Numbered from the stretch's first letter, positions 1 to 11,604 are shown. The stretch: DNA of 64,000 nt from Petaurus breviceps papuanus (GCA_028583685.1 JAMXIF010001119.1:309277-373276), one strand, 5' to 3'. A program made the numbers and translations. The notes: generated from the letters alone by a model not told the origin.

Positions 1-590
1 TACTCCAATCCCCTTAGGGAAGCTATAGAGATAAAAATACAAATAATGATTTTAGAGGAATGGCAGGAGTTAATGAGTATCTACAGAAGAAAGGAGAGGG
101 AGGAGGTAGGGTGAAAGAAATTAGGAAGAAGGTCAGCCTACTGAAGGGTTTGAAATGATAAACATTTGGGAGTTGTGTAACTGGGGGCTGGTTGTTCACC
201 ATGCTTACTGCCTTATAAAGTTAGTAAGATAAATGGCATGGCCAGAGGAGCTGGCAAAATTTAAAGGGTATGAAGATAATGACAACCCTAAAGACACCGA
301 CACGTTAGGCTTGTTTTTAAAATTGGCTCCACACAGGGAAAAGGAAAGAAAACCATGTCATTAGTTAATAATGGTAACACAATAGAGACAGAAGAGCAAA
401 TTGCTCTCTAAGCATATGGTCATGGATGCTTGTAAAAAATAAGAGTATAAAAGGAATTCAGAAAATTTGAATAGGACACACAAAGTATTTTAACAAAAAT
501 TGAAGGAAAAAAGATGCATTGTCATATCTAGCCACTCTCCAGTCCTCTCCTTGGTGAAGCTAAATTCATAAGCATACAATTAAGGTCCGA
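1..590. other. Unrecognised intronic sequence
   Basis: AT-rich single-copy-looking DNA with no convincing open frame, splice pair or repeat family that I recognise. Confidence 0.5.
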
Positions 591-869
591 ATTTCAATCC
601 AATTCAGCAAATATTGATCAAGCCCCTACTATGTGCAGATCATTGTGTTAGGTGCTGAAAATAAAAAGACAAAAACTAAAAAAGTCCCTGCCATCAAGGA
701 ACTTACATTCTGATGGTGCCATATAGCACATATGCATAGGTAAATGTGAAAGTACATAGGAAGTTATAGAAGGCAATTTCAGAATAGAGAGAGCCTGAAT
801 AGAACAGCTGGGGCATGGGGGTGGAGGACTGGAAAGGCATTGTGTAGAAGGGAGCAAAAATTGTGTAGG

Positions 870-1075
870 AGATTCAAATCCTGACACTAACTAGTTGTAT
901 GATCCAGGACAAGTCATTTAAACTTTGTCTGCCTTAGTGTCCTCCTCTATGAGAATGGGAATTAGAATAGTACCTATCTCCAAGGGTAGTTATGAGGAAG
1001 AATAAGATACTTTTTGGAAAGTGCTTTGCAAAACTTAAAGCACCATATAGATGTTGGTTGTTGTTGTTATTGGAA
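870..1075 (+). mobile_element. MIR-family SINE
   Basis: CORE-SINE signature on the plus strand: 'gacaagtcatttaaactttgtctgcct', then 'gagaatgggaattagaatagtacct' and 'gtgctttgcaaaacttaaagc' near the 3' end. Old and diverged; inserted into the antisense L2. Confidence 0.65.
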
Positions 1076-1727
1076 GCTAGGGATTCTACAGGGTGAAGGG
1101 GAGAAGGGGAGAATGAAGTGCTGTGTACTGGTGAACATCCAGCAAGTCAGTTTCACTGAAATGGACAGTGTAGGAAAGGGAGTAATATGAAATAATGCTG
1201 TTGTCTAGGGCTCTTGGGAACCCTGGAATGCAAGGGCAAAGGGTGTGGGTCTGCATGGAAAGAATTTGACCACTCAAGCCATCGTTCAGTTCAAGTAGTT
1301 TATTAAAACCACTTGGGGTTGGCAAGATTCATAATGAGCTTGTGCATTTGGTAGGGACAAGACTGGCTTTTTTTTTTTAATACAGAAAAAGATTGTAGGA
1401 AGATTTGAATGGGATCAAGGAGTGGCAAATAGCCTGAGGTGGTCCAGAGGTAACAGAAAATGAGGAGCTGGGCTGGGTTAGGGGCAGGGAAGAATGAAGG
1501 GTTGGACTATGTAGGAGACATAAGGAAAGGATTATTGAGTGTCTAGGTGGGGATGAGTGAGAAAGTTCATAAGCTGGGTCGAATTTTTTGGGTCCTGGTC
1601 CCATACCCCCATAAAAAAGATTAGAAAGATGAATAGAAACAATATTGGGAGGCATTAAATTCATGGTTGAGGATTTTGTATTTATCCTAAAAGCAATAGG
1701 GAATTGACTAGCATGCTGCAAAAACGG

Positions 1728-1905
1728 ATAGATCTGGGGACCAAGAACCTGGCTTTGAATCTAAGATTCTACTAACTACTAGCTCTGCGACTTTGATCTG
1801 GTCATTTCACTTATCTGAGTCTCATTTTCCTCATCCATAACATACAATTGATTGTTGGAGTAGATGATCTCTAAAGTACCTGCCAACTCAAAAATCTATG
1901 GTTAT
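1728..1905 (+). mobile_element. MIR3/THER1-type SINE
   Basis: Shows the tRNA-like head remnant, 'gtcatttcacttatctgagtctc' and an L3-like 3' end 'gtagatgatctctaaagtacc'. It interrupts the antisense L2 between 1725 and 1905. Confidence 0.6.
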
Positions 1906-2069
1906 AAAATTTTCCAGTAGGGGAATCACATGGCAAGAGCTCTGTTTTGGGAATATCAATTTGGCAGCAATGTGGAAGAGGAATTGGAGAAGGATGAATC
2001 TAGAAGCAGAAATACCAATTAGGAGGCTATTTAAAAAAGTCCAAGCAAGAGGTCATGTGGTTCTGCACT

Positions 2070-2750
2070 AGAAGACCCATGATACAAATTATAAAATTGG
2101 AGATTGCATTTAGGGTTTGGGAATACAAAAGAAAGGAAGATAACCCCTGCCTCCAAGAGTTTATTGTCCAATTGGGCAGATTATGGTGATATAGAAGGTA
2201 GGATGGGAGAGGTGTTCTAGAAAGGGTCTTACAATTACCCCAGAGAGGTATTATGCATATGTTAATATCCACATTGTTAAAATGAGGGAACTTGCTTTCT
2301 TTAGAGCATTTTAAGGATAATTTTTATTTCCAAATCTTTGATTTATAAGCATATTTTCAGGGACACATCTTTTGGATAAAGAAATTGTGTCCCTTTGTTG
2401 GTTTTGGCTCTCCATTCTGTCTTTACCTTGATTTGGATGTGACCAACTGAAAGTTTGCTGGAATGTGCATGAGTAGATTTTAAGCAAAAATCCCATCATT
2501 ATCCCATCATTACAATTGAATTACCAAGATGCAGTGGCTTGTAAAGGAGTCATTTCCCAGAGCTGCCTGGCAGTTGATGTTCTACCTGGCTGCTCATGCC
2601 TCATAATGTGCAAGAAGGATTCTGACTTTAGGAATCATATATAGCATTGGTGCTTCTTGCCTGACTAAATGTATGTGTTTGTGATAAGTTGTATGTAAAC
2701 ATAATTTCTATAAACAGAATACTATTTTAAATGCACTAAGTGATCTGGCA
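2070..2750. other. Intronic sequence with a weak L2-like remnant
   Basis: 2100-2215 resembles an antisense L2 3' end ('aacccctgcctccaagag'). 2220-2750 holds nothing I recognise; open frames here are short and lack coding character. Confidence 0.4.
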
Positions 2751-2854
2751 ATGGAGAGGCAGTTTGGTATAATGGGGGGGACATACTGAATTTAGTATCA
2801 GGAGATGCTGGTTTCAGTTTCCTAACTTATAAAATAAAGAGGTTGGTTTAGATC

Positions 2855-3059
2855 AAAAGCGCTTAACCTGGAGTCTCTAAGCTTGTGTAACACACACACA
2901 CACACACACACACACGGTTAACTGTATTATAATGTAACTAGTTTCCTTTTAAATATTATGTATTTTGTATATGCATTCAAAATCATTATTCTGAGAAGTC
3001 CATGGGCTTCAGGAGAGTTCCAGAGGGGTCTGTGAAATTAAAAAAGCTAAGGACTTCTG
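2855..3059. mobile_element. Non-autonomous hAT-like DNA transposon
   Basis: Termini 'caaaagcgcttaacctgg' and (reverse complement) 'cagaagtccttagctttt' are imperfect inverted repeats of the kind seen in mammalian hAT elements, and the body has 'ggggtctgtgaaatt' typical of such copies. A CA microsatellite (2889-2916) has grown inside. The 8-bp target duplication is not clear. Confidence 0.5.
2889..2916. repeat. (CA)n microsatellite
   Basis: Pure CA run inside the hAT-like insertion. Confidence 0.9.
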
Positions 3060-3294
3060 ATCTAGGTAATCTCTAAGGTCCCTTCCAGGTAAAAAGTCCC
3101 CAAGTTTAGAATTAAAAGAATCTAGTGGCATTTTATAAAGTGAATACTCATCCACACCAACCAACAAGAACAATGCTTGGTGATATGGGGAATACAGAAG
3201 AAGAATATGTAGTCTCTGCCCTTAGAGATTTACCTGGAGACAGAAAATTAGTGTGCAAAATCTAAATAGGTGTTATAGTCAATAACAGTCTGAG

Positions 3295-3345
3295 TCATCA
3301 GTCACTCACTAAGCATTTGTTAAATTCCTACTATGTGCCAGACTA
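3295..3345 (-). mobile_element. L2 3' end fragment, antisense
   Basis: 'cactaagcatttgttaaattcctactatgtgccag' is the reverse complement of the L2 tail. Confidence 0.55.
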
Positions 3346-3699
3346 TTCAGAGAAGGGAGAGATGACTATGAGTCACTCCTACAGCTCCTGCTCTGTTTGG
3401 CAGTGCCAAGATCTCTTTTTATTTGCTTCACCCTTTCAAGGGTTTCTCTGCAAGTCTAAATCACATAAGCTCCCTATGATGTGTGATGATTTTTGCTGTC
3501 CCATAAGCTTCAGTGTTCTTTTATGTGATCTCCCTTTAGTGAGCGGTTTGAAGGGCAACTGCTACAAAATCAATCAGATGACAAATAGCATATTTAATGA
3601 TTATAGTAATGAGAGAAATAACTTGGTCACATCTAGTGATTTTGGTAAGTGTGATGACCAGGGAAATTTGGCTATTTATGATTCAGGGGACGGGAAGGA

Positions 3700-3950
3700 A
3701 ATAAACATTTGTATGTCTATTATATGCCAGGCACTGGGATGAGCACTTTCCAAATATCATCTCATTTGATTTGATCATCACATTAACATTGCAAAGTAGA
3801 TGCTGATGTTATTCCCATTTTACAGTTGAGGTAAGTGAGACAAACAAGTGAGGTGACTTGCTCAGGGTCACGTAACCACTAAGTCTCTAAGTCATGATTT
3901 GAACTAAGGTCTTTTTGATTCCAGGCTGGATGTTCTGTCCACTGTGTCAC
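3700..3950 (-). mobile_element. MIR-family SINE, antisense
   Basis: Reads 'ttattcccattttacagttgagg', 'tgacttgctcagggtcacg' and ends 'tgttctgtccactgtgtcac', the reverse complement of a near full-length MIR-type SINE. Confidence 0.7.
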
Positions 3951-3984
3951 ATATTATCTCATTTGATTCAACAAGGGTGAAATG

Positions 3985-4050
3985 AGATAATATTTGTAAA
4001 CACTTAGCACAGTGCCTAGCACATAGTAGGAGCTTAATAAATGCTTATTT
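3985..4050 (+). mobile_element. MIR/L2 3' tail fragment
   Basis: 'cacttagcacagtgcctagcacatagtaggagcttaataaatg' is the common MIR/L2 tail on the plus strand. Confidence 0.6.
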
Positions 4051-4148
4051 CCTTCTTTGCACCCCTTCTCTCCATCTATCAAGCCATCACCTACCACTCA
4101 ACTCTGATAATTTCAGAATTGACTAATTCTGACTAAGAATAGTGGCCC

Positions 4149-4307
4149 AGGGGGTGGCTAGGTGTCCAGTGAATAGAGCACCAGCCCTGGAGTCAGGAGG
4201 ACCTGAGTTCAAATCCAGCCTCAGACACTCAACGCTTACTAGCCGTGTGACCTTGGGCAAGTCACTTAACCCCAATTTCCCCTCCAAAAAGCAAAAAAAA
4301 AAAAAAA
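4149..4307 (+). mobile_element. tRNA-derived SINE (WSINE/WALLSI type) with target duplication
   Basis: Full-length copy: head 'gggtggctaggtg', Pol III B-box-like 'gagttcaaatcc', tail of A's. It is flanked by 14-bp repeats (aagaatagtggccc at 4135-4148, aagaatagcggccc at 4308-4321), which marks L1-type insertion. Confidence 0.9.
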
Positions 4308-4559
4308 AAGAATAGCGGCCCTTTGTAGATATGACCTTCTTAGGAGTAGATCACAAGTTTAACTGAAAAATTTTCTAGTGACTTAGAAATAGCTTTCTTT
4401 CATTATGTGATTAGGAGTGAAGCCTATCTTACCTGTCTGAGCCCACGGTATTCTCTCTTTTGTCTGAACTTACCTAGTGTTGGTCACAGGCCACGACAAG
4501 TCCCTGACACTTAATAATAAATATTAGTTTGGACTGTTACTGCTCTTCTCATGTGTCTC

Positions 4560-4690
4560 ATCTCCCTTGATTTGGAAGTCTTTAAAGGCTGCATCACATA
4601 CATATTTGTAGTCCCCCATGCTCCCTACCACAGGGCTGGCACAGAGTAGATGCAGTAAATATTCATTGATAGAACAATTGATCGGAGTGG
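4560..4690 (+). mobile_element. L2 3' end fragment
   Basis: 'gggctggcacagagtagatgcagtaaatattcattg' matches the L2 tail on the plus strand. Confidence 0.5.
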
Positions 4691-5064
4691 CAATGAGATA
4701 TAATTGCCCAGCTATCTAACCTATTACATTTATGTCTCCCTCTCCAACATCTTCCTAATGAGAGTTTTTTAAAGAAGTAAAAATATATGATCTCTCTTTA
4801 GAGGCACAATTCAGGGCATAATTGTGGTTGATCATTTATTCACTTATTTCCTGTCTAAAAAAAAAAAAAGAAAATCAAATGGTGAATACTTATAGCCAAA
4901 ATACTGCTATAAATGAATCTCTTAGGATGTTCCTGGCTTAAATTATAAGGAAAGAACAATTTATTATCTCACTACTAATCCCCAAGTACCACTTGCTTCT
5001 TTATAATTTCCATTCTCTAAACTTTTATTTAACAAAATAGGTTAAAGCTGTTATTTTTCTTAGC

Positions 5065-5320
5065 ACAGAGCTGTGGTGTAGTGGATAGAATGCTGGACTT
5101 GGAATCAGGAAGACACGAGTTCAAATCTGGCCTCAAAAACTTACTAACCATGTAGTCCTGGGCAAGTCACTGAACCTCTCTGAGTCTCAGTTTCCTTATT
5201 TGTAAAACAAAGATAATAACAGCACCTACCTCACAGGGTTGCTGTGAGGATCATATAACTCAAAGCGTCTGGCAAATTGCAAAGTGCTATTTACATGTTA
5301 GCAACATTTTCATTATTAGC
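5065..5320 (+). mobile_element. MIR/THER1-type SINE, nearly full length
   Basis: tRNA-like head ('gtggtgtagtggatagaatgctggac'), CORE region and 3' part ('gtgaggatcatataac', 'gcaaagtgctatttac') all present in order on the plus strand. Confidence 0.75.
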
Positions 5321-6015
5321 TCCACCAAGGCAATTTGTGCAACCCCTTTCTATGACTTTGTGCTTGGAACTCAATAAGTGTTCTTTACTTTGCGAAGACT
5401 TGTTGACTTGACTAGGTAATTCTTATTTGATCTGATCCTAGTTCTTCCTGATTCCAAGGAAGCACACTTTCAATTACTCATTAACTTCCCCTTAGCATCA
5501 TTTATTAGTGGGATATATAGAGTTCTATCTCAGTAAATAGTAAATAAACCACTTAGTAAAAAAAAAAAATCACTTCCTGCTGCCACTTCATGGCCTGTCA
5601 CTCCAGGTGAGAAGACTTCAGACCTCTGGAGTGCTAGTGTCCTGAACCTTCCATCTCCTGCCAAGGGCAGTGTGTCCCCAAGGAAGGCTTCTTGGGGCCA
5701 GGCTGGGTATCTACCCCAAAGAAACCACTTCCATCTGTATGAGCTCAGGGTATCTTCTATTTCCTGCTGCCAGCTTAGTCGTTAAACTCCTTGACTCTTT
5801 GACTTCAAGCCTTGATCTCCTGCCTCTACCTGTCTTTGAGGGTAGAGGAGTGGTACCCTCCACTCTGATGAACATTTTCACACCTGATCAAACCCTTTAC
5901 ATCCCAGTGACCTCGAACTCCTGTAGATCATCATCCAAACCCCCTTTTCCCACCCCTTACTATCTATTATGGCAAGCAAAGCAGGATTTTTTGCTGGTTT
6001 TCTGGACTGAGTTTT

Positions 6016-6105
6016 AGCCAATCAGAGACTTGTATGTGAATTCTAGCCAATCAAATACCTTTGATTGAATCAAGAGTCTTTGATTGGAAACAATATATAT
6101 TATAT
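6016..6105 (+). promoter_or_regulatory. CCAAT/TATA cluster (promoter-like)
   Basis: Two direct 'agccaatca' boxes (6016-6024, 6045-6053) and one inverted 'tgattgg' (6081-6087) sit just upstream of an AT-rich TATA-like run (6093-6105), followed by a GA-rich leader. This layout suits a Pol II promoter or a retroviral LTR U3. It is antisense to the calsyntenin gene. Whether it is active cannot be told from sequence. Confidence 0.35.
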
Positions 6106-6236
6106 TGCTTGGAGGGAAAGGAGAGAGTAGCGAGAGAAGCAGAGCTGAGAGAGAGAAATAAGTGTGGGCAAACTAGGGGAACTTGTTTGTGGATGCCTAA
6201 CAGAAAGAATGTTTGTGATGCTAATGCTCCCTCTGG

Positions 6237-6420
6237 GTTTTTTTGTTTTATTTTGTTTTGTTTTTGCTTTTTGGAGGGGGTTAGGCAGGGTAATTGGGAT
6301 TAAATGACTTGCCCAAGGTCACACGGCTAGTAAGTGTTACATATCTGAGGCTGAATTTGAACTCAGGTCCTCCTGACTCCAGGCCAGTGCTCTATTCACT
6401 GTGCCACCTAGCCATCCCTT
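6237..6420 (-). mobile_element. tRNA-derived SINE (WSINE/WALLSI type), antisense
   Basis: Starts with the T-rich tail, then 'gcagggtaattgggattaaatgacttgcccaagg' and ends 'gtgccacctagccatccc', the reverse complement of the SINE head. Confidence 0.85.
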
Positions 6421-7251
6421 GGTGCTCATTGATCTGCATTGATTTCTAGTGCTGGTAATGTGTATAAATATTGTTGTAGCCATGTTAAACTTTGTTTTCC
6501 TAGAAATAGAAGCTGTGGGTAGGAGCCCCTGGAGCCTGCTGTCAGGCAGAAGCAGGAAGAGCTTGGAGTGGAGCAGTCCCCATGAGCTGAGACAAGGAGC
6601 AGGGGCAGAGACCTGCTTGCATGTGGACTCAGGTAGGAGATGGTAACAGTTGGCCCATAGAAAAGGAGCTGTGGGGTTTGGAAGTCAGCCTCAAGTTAAG
6701 ATGAGAGAGGACTTTACTTGGACACTGTGTATTGATTGAGGATATTGTGACTTACTATGACCTAGGGGTGGATGGTGTTGGTGTTTTCTGCTACCCCTTA
6801 AAAATGTGCTGTGCTAGGGAAGATCCTAGCCTGGGAGCCCCTAATTGTGTAAGAGTTGATTATACTATGTGATTAGACCCTTACAAATATTCACAGCAGT
6901 AGTCCTCAGGTGTGCTGCCATGATTGGCATTACATCATCTAATTCCTCATTCCCATCTTCCTCAACCCTCCCAAATCAAAGTTCCATCCTAACTCCATTT
7001 AGTTCCATTGTGCCCTCTATAATGCTTGTTCCATAAAAGCAACACACTTCCCTTCATCTTAAATCTATTCCTCTTCCACTTTTTCTACCTATTAGCTCTT
7101 ACTGAAATCCTCTCTACTGGTTCATTTCCTATTGTCTACAAACATGTCTTTCCTCCAGTCTGAAAATAATTTCACTTGATCCTTTTGACTCTACTATCAT
7201 CCCATATTTTTTCTGCTGCTTATAGGTAAACTCCTTGAAAAGATCATCTAC

Positions 7252-7415
7252 GGGGTGGCTAGGTGGCACAGTGAATAGAGCACCAGCCCTGGAGTCAGGA
7301 GGACCTGAGTTTAAATGCAGCCTCAGACACTTAACAAAAAAACTAGCAAGTGACCTTGGACAAGTTACTTAACCCCAATTGCCCTACCTTCCCCCCTCCA
7401 AAAAAAAAAGAAAAA
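7252..7415 (+). mobile_element. tRNA-derived SINE with target duplication, inside the L2
   Basis: Head 'ggggtggctaggtggc', A-rich tail, and flanking 15-bp repeats gaaaagatcatctac at 7237-7251 and 7416-7430. The L2 reads on across the insertion. Confidence 0.92.
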
Positions 7416-8583
7416 GAAAAGATCATCTACAATAGGTACCCCCATTTTCTCTTTTCATACTCTCTTCTTAACATTTTACAATCTGGCTTTGGACCTTATC
7501 ATTCCACTGAATCTGCTCTTTCCAAAGTTACTAATGACTGAAATTGCCAAATTTCAGTCCTCATTCTCCTGGACCTCTATAGCCTTTGACACTATTGATC
7601 ACTCTCTCCTCCTTAATACTCTCTTCTCTCTAGGTGTTCAGGATACCACTCTCTCCTGGTTTTCCTCCTACCTATATGACTACTTCTTCTCTGCTTTTTC
7701 TACTAGATCTTCTACTATGCCTTCTAACCATAGGTATCCCTCAGGGTTCTGTCCTGGTTGCTCTTTTCTTCTTCCCATTTCACTTGGTGATCTCATCAAC
7801 TCCCATGGAATTAAATTACCATCTCTATACCACTGATTTGAAAACCTGCCTTTCTGTCCCAATCTCTCTTCTCCAACTGCCTTTCAGACATCTCAGACTG
7901 GATATCCAGCAGATACAAACTCAAAAGGTTCAAAACATCCTTCTTATCTTTCTCCCAAACCATTCCCCATCCCTGTTACTATAGAGGACACTATCATTCC
8001 TCCAGTCCCTCAAGCTCACAACCCAGGAATCACTGGGGATTCCTCACTATCTCTTACCCCTTCCCCACACACCCAAAGTCAATCTATTGCCATGGTCTGT
8101 TGATTTTACCTTTGCAAAATCTCTCAAATACCTTTTCTCCTCCAACACTCTAGTATAGGCCCTCATCACCTCACATCTTGCATACCACAATTGACTGTTG
8201 GTGGGTATGCCTCAAGTCTCTCCCCACTCCATTTGCCACTCATCCACTAAAGTGGTTTTCCTAAAAAACCCAGGTCTGATTATGTCACATCCCTTTTCAT
8301 CCTAGCCTCCCCTTTCATCCTAGCCTCGCCCCCCACGCCCCATTTCCCACTCTGTAAACTCCAGTGGCTTTTTATTGCCTCCAGGAGCAAATACAACATG
8401 CTCTGTTTGGTACTCAAAGCCCTTTATAACCTAGCCCCCTCCTACTTTTTCAGCTTTCTTACTTCTTTTTATACAAGATATACTCTTTGATCCAGTGAGA
8501 TTGGCCTCCTGGTTACCCCATAAATAAGACACTCCTCTCAGCAGTGGCCATTTTCTCTGTCCCCCATGCATGGAACTCCTCCT

Positions 8584-8608
8584 CCCCCCCCCCCCCCCCC
8601 CCCCCCCC
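8584..8608 (+). repeat. 25-nt poly-C run
   Basis: Uninterrupted C homopolymer at the tail side of an antisense SINE inserted in the L2. Confidence 0.95.
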
Positions 8609-8609
8609 T

Positions 8610-8740
8610 GCCTCTCTCTCTCTGATTTTTGGAAGGGGGAAGGCAGGGCAATTGGTGTTAAGTGACTTGCCCAAGGTCACTTGGGTTCTCCTGACTCCAG
8701 GGCCAGTGCTCTATTCACTGTGCTACCTAGCCACCCCCTC
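8610..8740 (-). mobile_element. tRNA-derived SINE, antisense, inside the L2
   Basis: 'gcagggcaattggtgttaagtgacttgccc' and 'gtgctacctagccacccc' mark the reverse-complement SINE. The middle is shortened compared with the other copies (about 40 bases missing after 'aaggtcac'). Confidence 0.8.
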
Positions 8741-9044
8741 CCTCTTTCTTTCTGACCTCCCTGGTTTCCTTTAAGTCTCAACTAAAATCCCACCTTCTAA
8801 AGGAAGTCTTCTCTAACCTTTCTAAATTCCAGTGCTTTCCCTCTTTTAATTATTTCCTATTTATCTTGTATATTGCTTGCTTTGTATACATTTGTTTGCA
8901 TATTATCTCTCTCTACCATTAGCTTGTAGGCTCATTGAGGGCAGGTACAGTCTTTGGTCTATTTTTGTATCCCCAGAACTTAGCATATTGCCTGGCACAT
9001 AGTAGGTGCCTAATAAATGCTTGTTGATTGATTGAACAAAAGAT

Positions 9045-10640
9045 GGTGGTAGTAACAGCATGGAAAAGAACTAGAGAAGAGAAACAGGAAATCATTTATA
9101 AAAATAGGACATTTGTATTATGTCATGGTAGGGGGTAGTAACGGGGCAAGATTGGCTATCAAGGGAGACCCAGGAAGTCTAGCAAAGTAGCATTCTACTT
9201 TGAACCATTGTTCAGGGAGTCATCACAGACTAAGCAAGGGAGACATCAAATCCAGGGAGAACAAAGAAGGGAGGGAGGGAGGAACAAAGAGGTCCAAAGA
9301 CAAGGTCAGTAATCTGGGGTGTCAAGGATGTCAGCAAGTTAGACAGCAGTAAAAGTGAGCAGGACTGGTCAATTCTGGTCATAGGGCTGAGGCTGTTGGC
9401 TATCAGCAGCTCAAGATCTACAAGTAATGATTCTAGGAAAAATGATTTTATAAGCCTGCAGGTAAAATCTTTCCAGAGTGAGACAGAGATAGAAATGCTT
9501 GGGTTACTTGACAGCTTGCCTACTTTTGCCATTAGCAGAGGGAGTAACATGAGAGGCAGACATGCAAGGAGCCTTCTTTGGGTTCCTTGATGAGTCTGTC
9601 ATTTCTACACACTCAGGATGAACCTTATGTGCAGAAAAGCACAGCCAAGGCAACCATCTAGCCCTCTCTGGGTCTTGATATTGATCTCAGCCCCATGACT
9701 GATTGCATGTGGGTACAAGGTATAGAAGAAGAAGCCATCTAGTATGGACGGGCCTGCTATGTTGTTGTCTGCTTCACTCATCAGGTGTAGGTTATCTTTC
9801 TCTCCAACTAAAGTGAGTAAGTTCAATAGTCCATCTAAATTACACCCAAATGACTCTACTGGGTTGTCTGTGTCTTGAGAGCCATCCATATTGTTTATTC
9901 ATCTGTATCTGGACAAATTTTTACATGATAGATCAGAAATAGTATTTATTATGACATCTGCTCAGGTCATTTCACTGACCTTGGTAAAAATTCACTGTGA
10001 AACTTACAATGTGATAATCAGACCAATTTATAAATATCAAAATAGAACAAATCTCCAGAAAGTTTCTGAGCGCGAGAAGAGATAACATTTTAGAGTTGAC
10101 TTCCTCAAAGGAATTATCAGGCCAACATATTATCTCCACCTTTGTAATGTAGTGTTTACGGTGGCTTCATCTCTAATTTTGCTTTTCTGAGTGTTCAGAA
10201 CAAATAAAAAACATTTGACTGAATAATTGTCAGATATTCACAGAATCAGAAAGTCAGAGACCCTGAGAGAGGGAAAGGACAACATGTAGTCCAATTGGAA
10301 GAAAAGGAATCTTCCTGACTACTTCAATAGTTCTGCCTTGACAACCTCCAGTCATGGAGTGCTTACTACCTATCAGTAAGTCTAAAATACTCTTTTAATG
10401 TTATATTATTCATGAATTTAAATTTAAATTATCTTGAAAAACTACTGATACAGTTCTAATTACATGGGAAGAGTGGAGGAAAAAATAGCTCTCTTAGGAA
10501 TCCACAGATACAGGTTAGAGAAGTTCAGTGGTCTCTATTATGACAGGGACATGGTTTGGCCAACATCCTTCACCACTGTAGAATATTTATAGTAATATAT
10601 AACCATGCCCTCTCATTACCTTTCCCTTGGTATTCTTGTC
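9045..10640. other. Unrecognised intronic sequence
   Basis: No confident repeat or exon. A minus-strand open frame of 94 codons (9889-9605) starts 'MDGSQDTDNP' but matches nothing I know and lacks supporting splice or promoter context. 10230-10420 faintly resembles an L3/MIR3 copy. Confidence 0.4.
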
Positions 10641-10654
10641 AGAGACAAAATCTT

Positions 10655-10800
10655 GATCCAGAGTCAATTCAATTAAACAAAGATTTACTATGTAATAAAG
10701 CAGTGTGCTAAACATTGAAGGAAATGCAAATCAAAATGAGACATGGTTTCTGACCCCTAGGAGCCTATAACCTAAAAGGGGAGGCAAGACAGATTAAAAA
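10655..10800 (-). mobile_element. L2 3' end fragment, antisense
   Basis: 'gtcaattcaattaaacaaagatttactatg' then 'gtgctaaacattgaagg' and 'ctaggagcctataacc', a diverged reverse-complement L2 tail. Confidence 0.5.
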
Positions 10801-10885
10801 AAAAAAACCCTCCAGCACAAAATGGAACATGATGGGTACAAGAGAGGCACAAAGTGTTGTGGGAGCAGGTCTGATGTTCTGGTTG

Positions 10886-10908
10886 CTAGTAATATATACG
10901 AGTGTGTA

Positions 10909-10939
<31 letters not shown>

Positions 10940-10979
10940 GTTTAATTTAATTTAAATATATATACATCTCTTTCCATAT
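10886..10979 (+). repeat. Direct duplication, copy 1, with TA/TG microsatellite
   Basis: Shares with 11605-11690 the sequence frame 'ctagtaatatata', 'gagtgtgtatatatg', 'tttaatttaatttaaa', 'tacatctct' and 'tccatat'. The TA run is longer here. Confidence 0.75.
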
Positions 10980-11604
10980 CAATTAAACTTTTTATTTTAA
11001 AATTAAGCTTTGCCTATCATGGAGAAAACTGACCCTGTAAAATACAATAGTTACATGATGAAAATAAAACTTTTTTTGCCTCATCAATAACTTTTAGTTT
11101 CCAAAAATGCAAATAAGTGTGTGCATAAATATACATGTGTGTTTATACATATATGTGTATTTATATCTCACATATACATACATGCACATGTATGTAAAAC
11201 AGCCAAGTGAAGTGATAGCGAGACAAAATAAAAACACATCATTAAACATAACTATTTTGAATAGGATAGTAAAGATCATCATGGAGGCCTCATTTACAAA
11301 CACTCAGATCATCTTTGTGCACAATTAAAAAATGTGAACCGATTTAAGGTTTGGATGCTCCTTATGAATTTCCCCTCAAAAACTGGCTTTCTTCCCTCAC
11401 CTAATTTTAATTCCAAACCCAATGACTTCATATGGTTATATCAGTCATTCCTGTCATTTGGAAACATCCCAGGGTATTTCTAGCTGCCTCAAGAAGTGTA
11501 GTAAGAATCTCAAAAAATTATCACTATTAAGTTTTAATTCACCTTATTTCTTTCATAGATATCTATATGTGTGTGTATATACTCACACACACACATATAA
11601 CCAT

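Larger units (their letters stand above)
595..2060 (-). mobile_element. L2 LINE, antisense, split by MIR-type SINEs
   Basis: 595-860 is the reverse complement of an L2 3' end (cagcaaatattgatca...cccctactatgtgcag, then 'gtccctgccatcaaggaac'). 1300-1725 and 1905-2050 match the more 5' L2 part on the same strand ('gccactggag'-type and 'ggaggctattt' segments). The order is that expected for a single old copy, interrupted by a SINE at about 870-1075 and another at 1728-1905. Confidence 0.6.
2755..3120 (+). mobile_element. MIR3-type SINE interrupted by a hAT-like element
   Basis: The SINE's two parts are 2755-2853 ('ggcagtttggtataatgg...') and 3060-3110 ('ggtaatctctaaggtcccttcc'). Between them is a separate insertion, so the SINE is older than the insert. 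Confidence 0.55.
6960..9040 (+). mobile_element. L2 LINE, about 2 kb of the 3' half including reverse transcriptase
   Basis: Translation of 7489-7836 and neighbouring frames shows the RT core 'FDTIDHSLLLNTLFSLG' followed by 'LSWFSSYL', then 'GSVLVALFFFP' and 'LGDLINSHGI', the order seen in L2/CR1-clade RT. Frames shift between these motifs, so it is dead. 7950-8300 encodes the 'DSSLS...' type C-terminal segment, and 8930-9036 is a textbook L2 tail ending 'aataaatgcttgttgattgattga'. Two SINEs are inserted (7252-7415 sense, about 8610-8740 antisense). Confidence 0.85.

Noticed and set aside
3317-3742. 141-codon plus-strand frame
   Set aside because: Begins inside an antisense L2 tail and ends inside a MIR, so it is composite repeat sequence.
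4149-4307. tRNA gene (many tRNA-like heads with B-box in the window)
   Set aside because: All are SINE heads with SINE bodies and A-tails; none folds into a complete standalone tRNA as far as I can see.
9605-9889. 94-codon minus-strand frame beginning MDGSQDTDNP
   Set aside because: No domain, splice or conservation evidence; expected by chance in 64 kb.
10905-10940. Replication origin or matrix-attachment call for the AT-rich tracts
   Set aside because: They are ordinary TA microsatellites; sequence alone gives no support.
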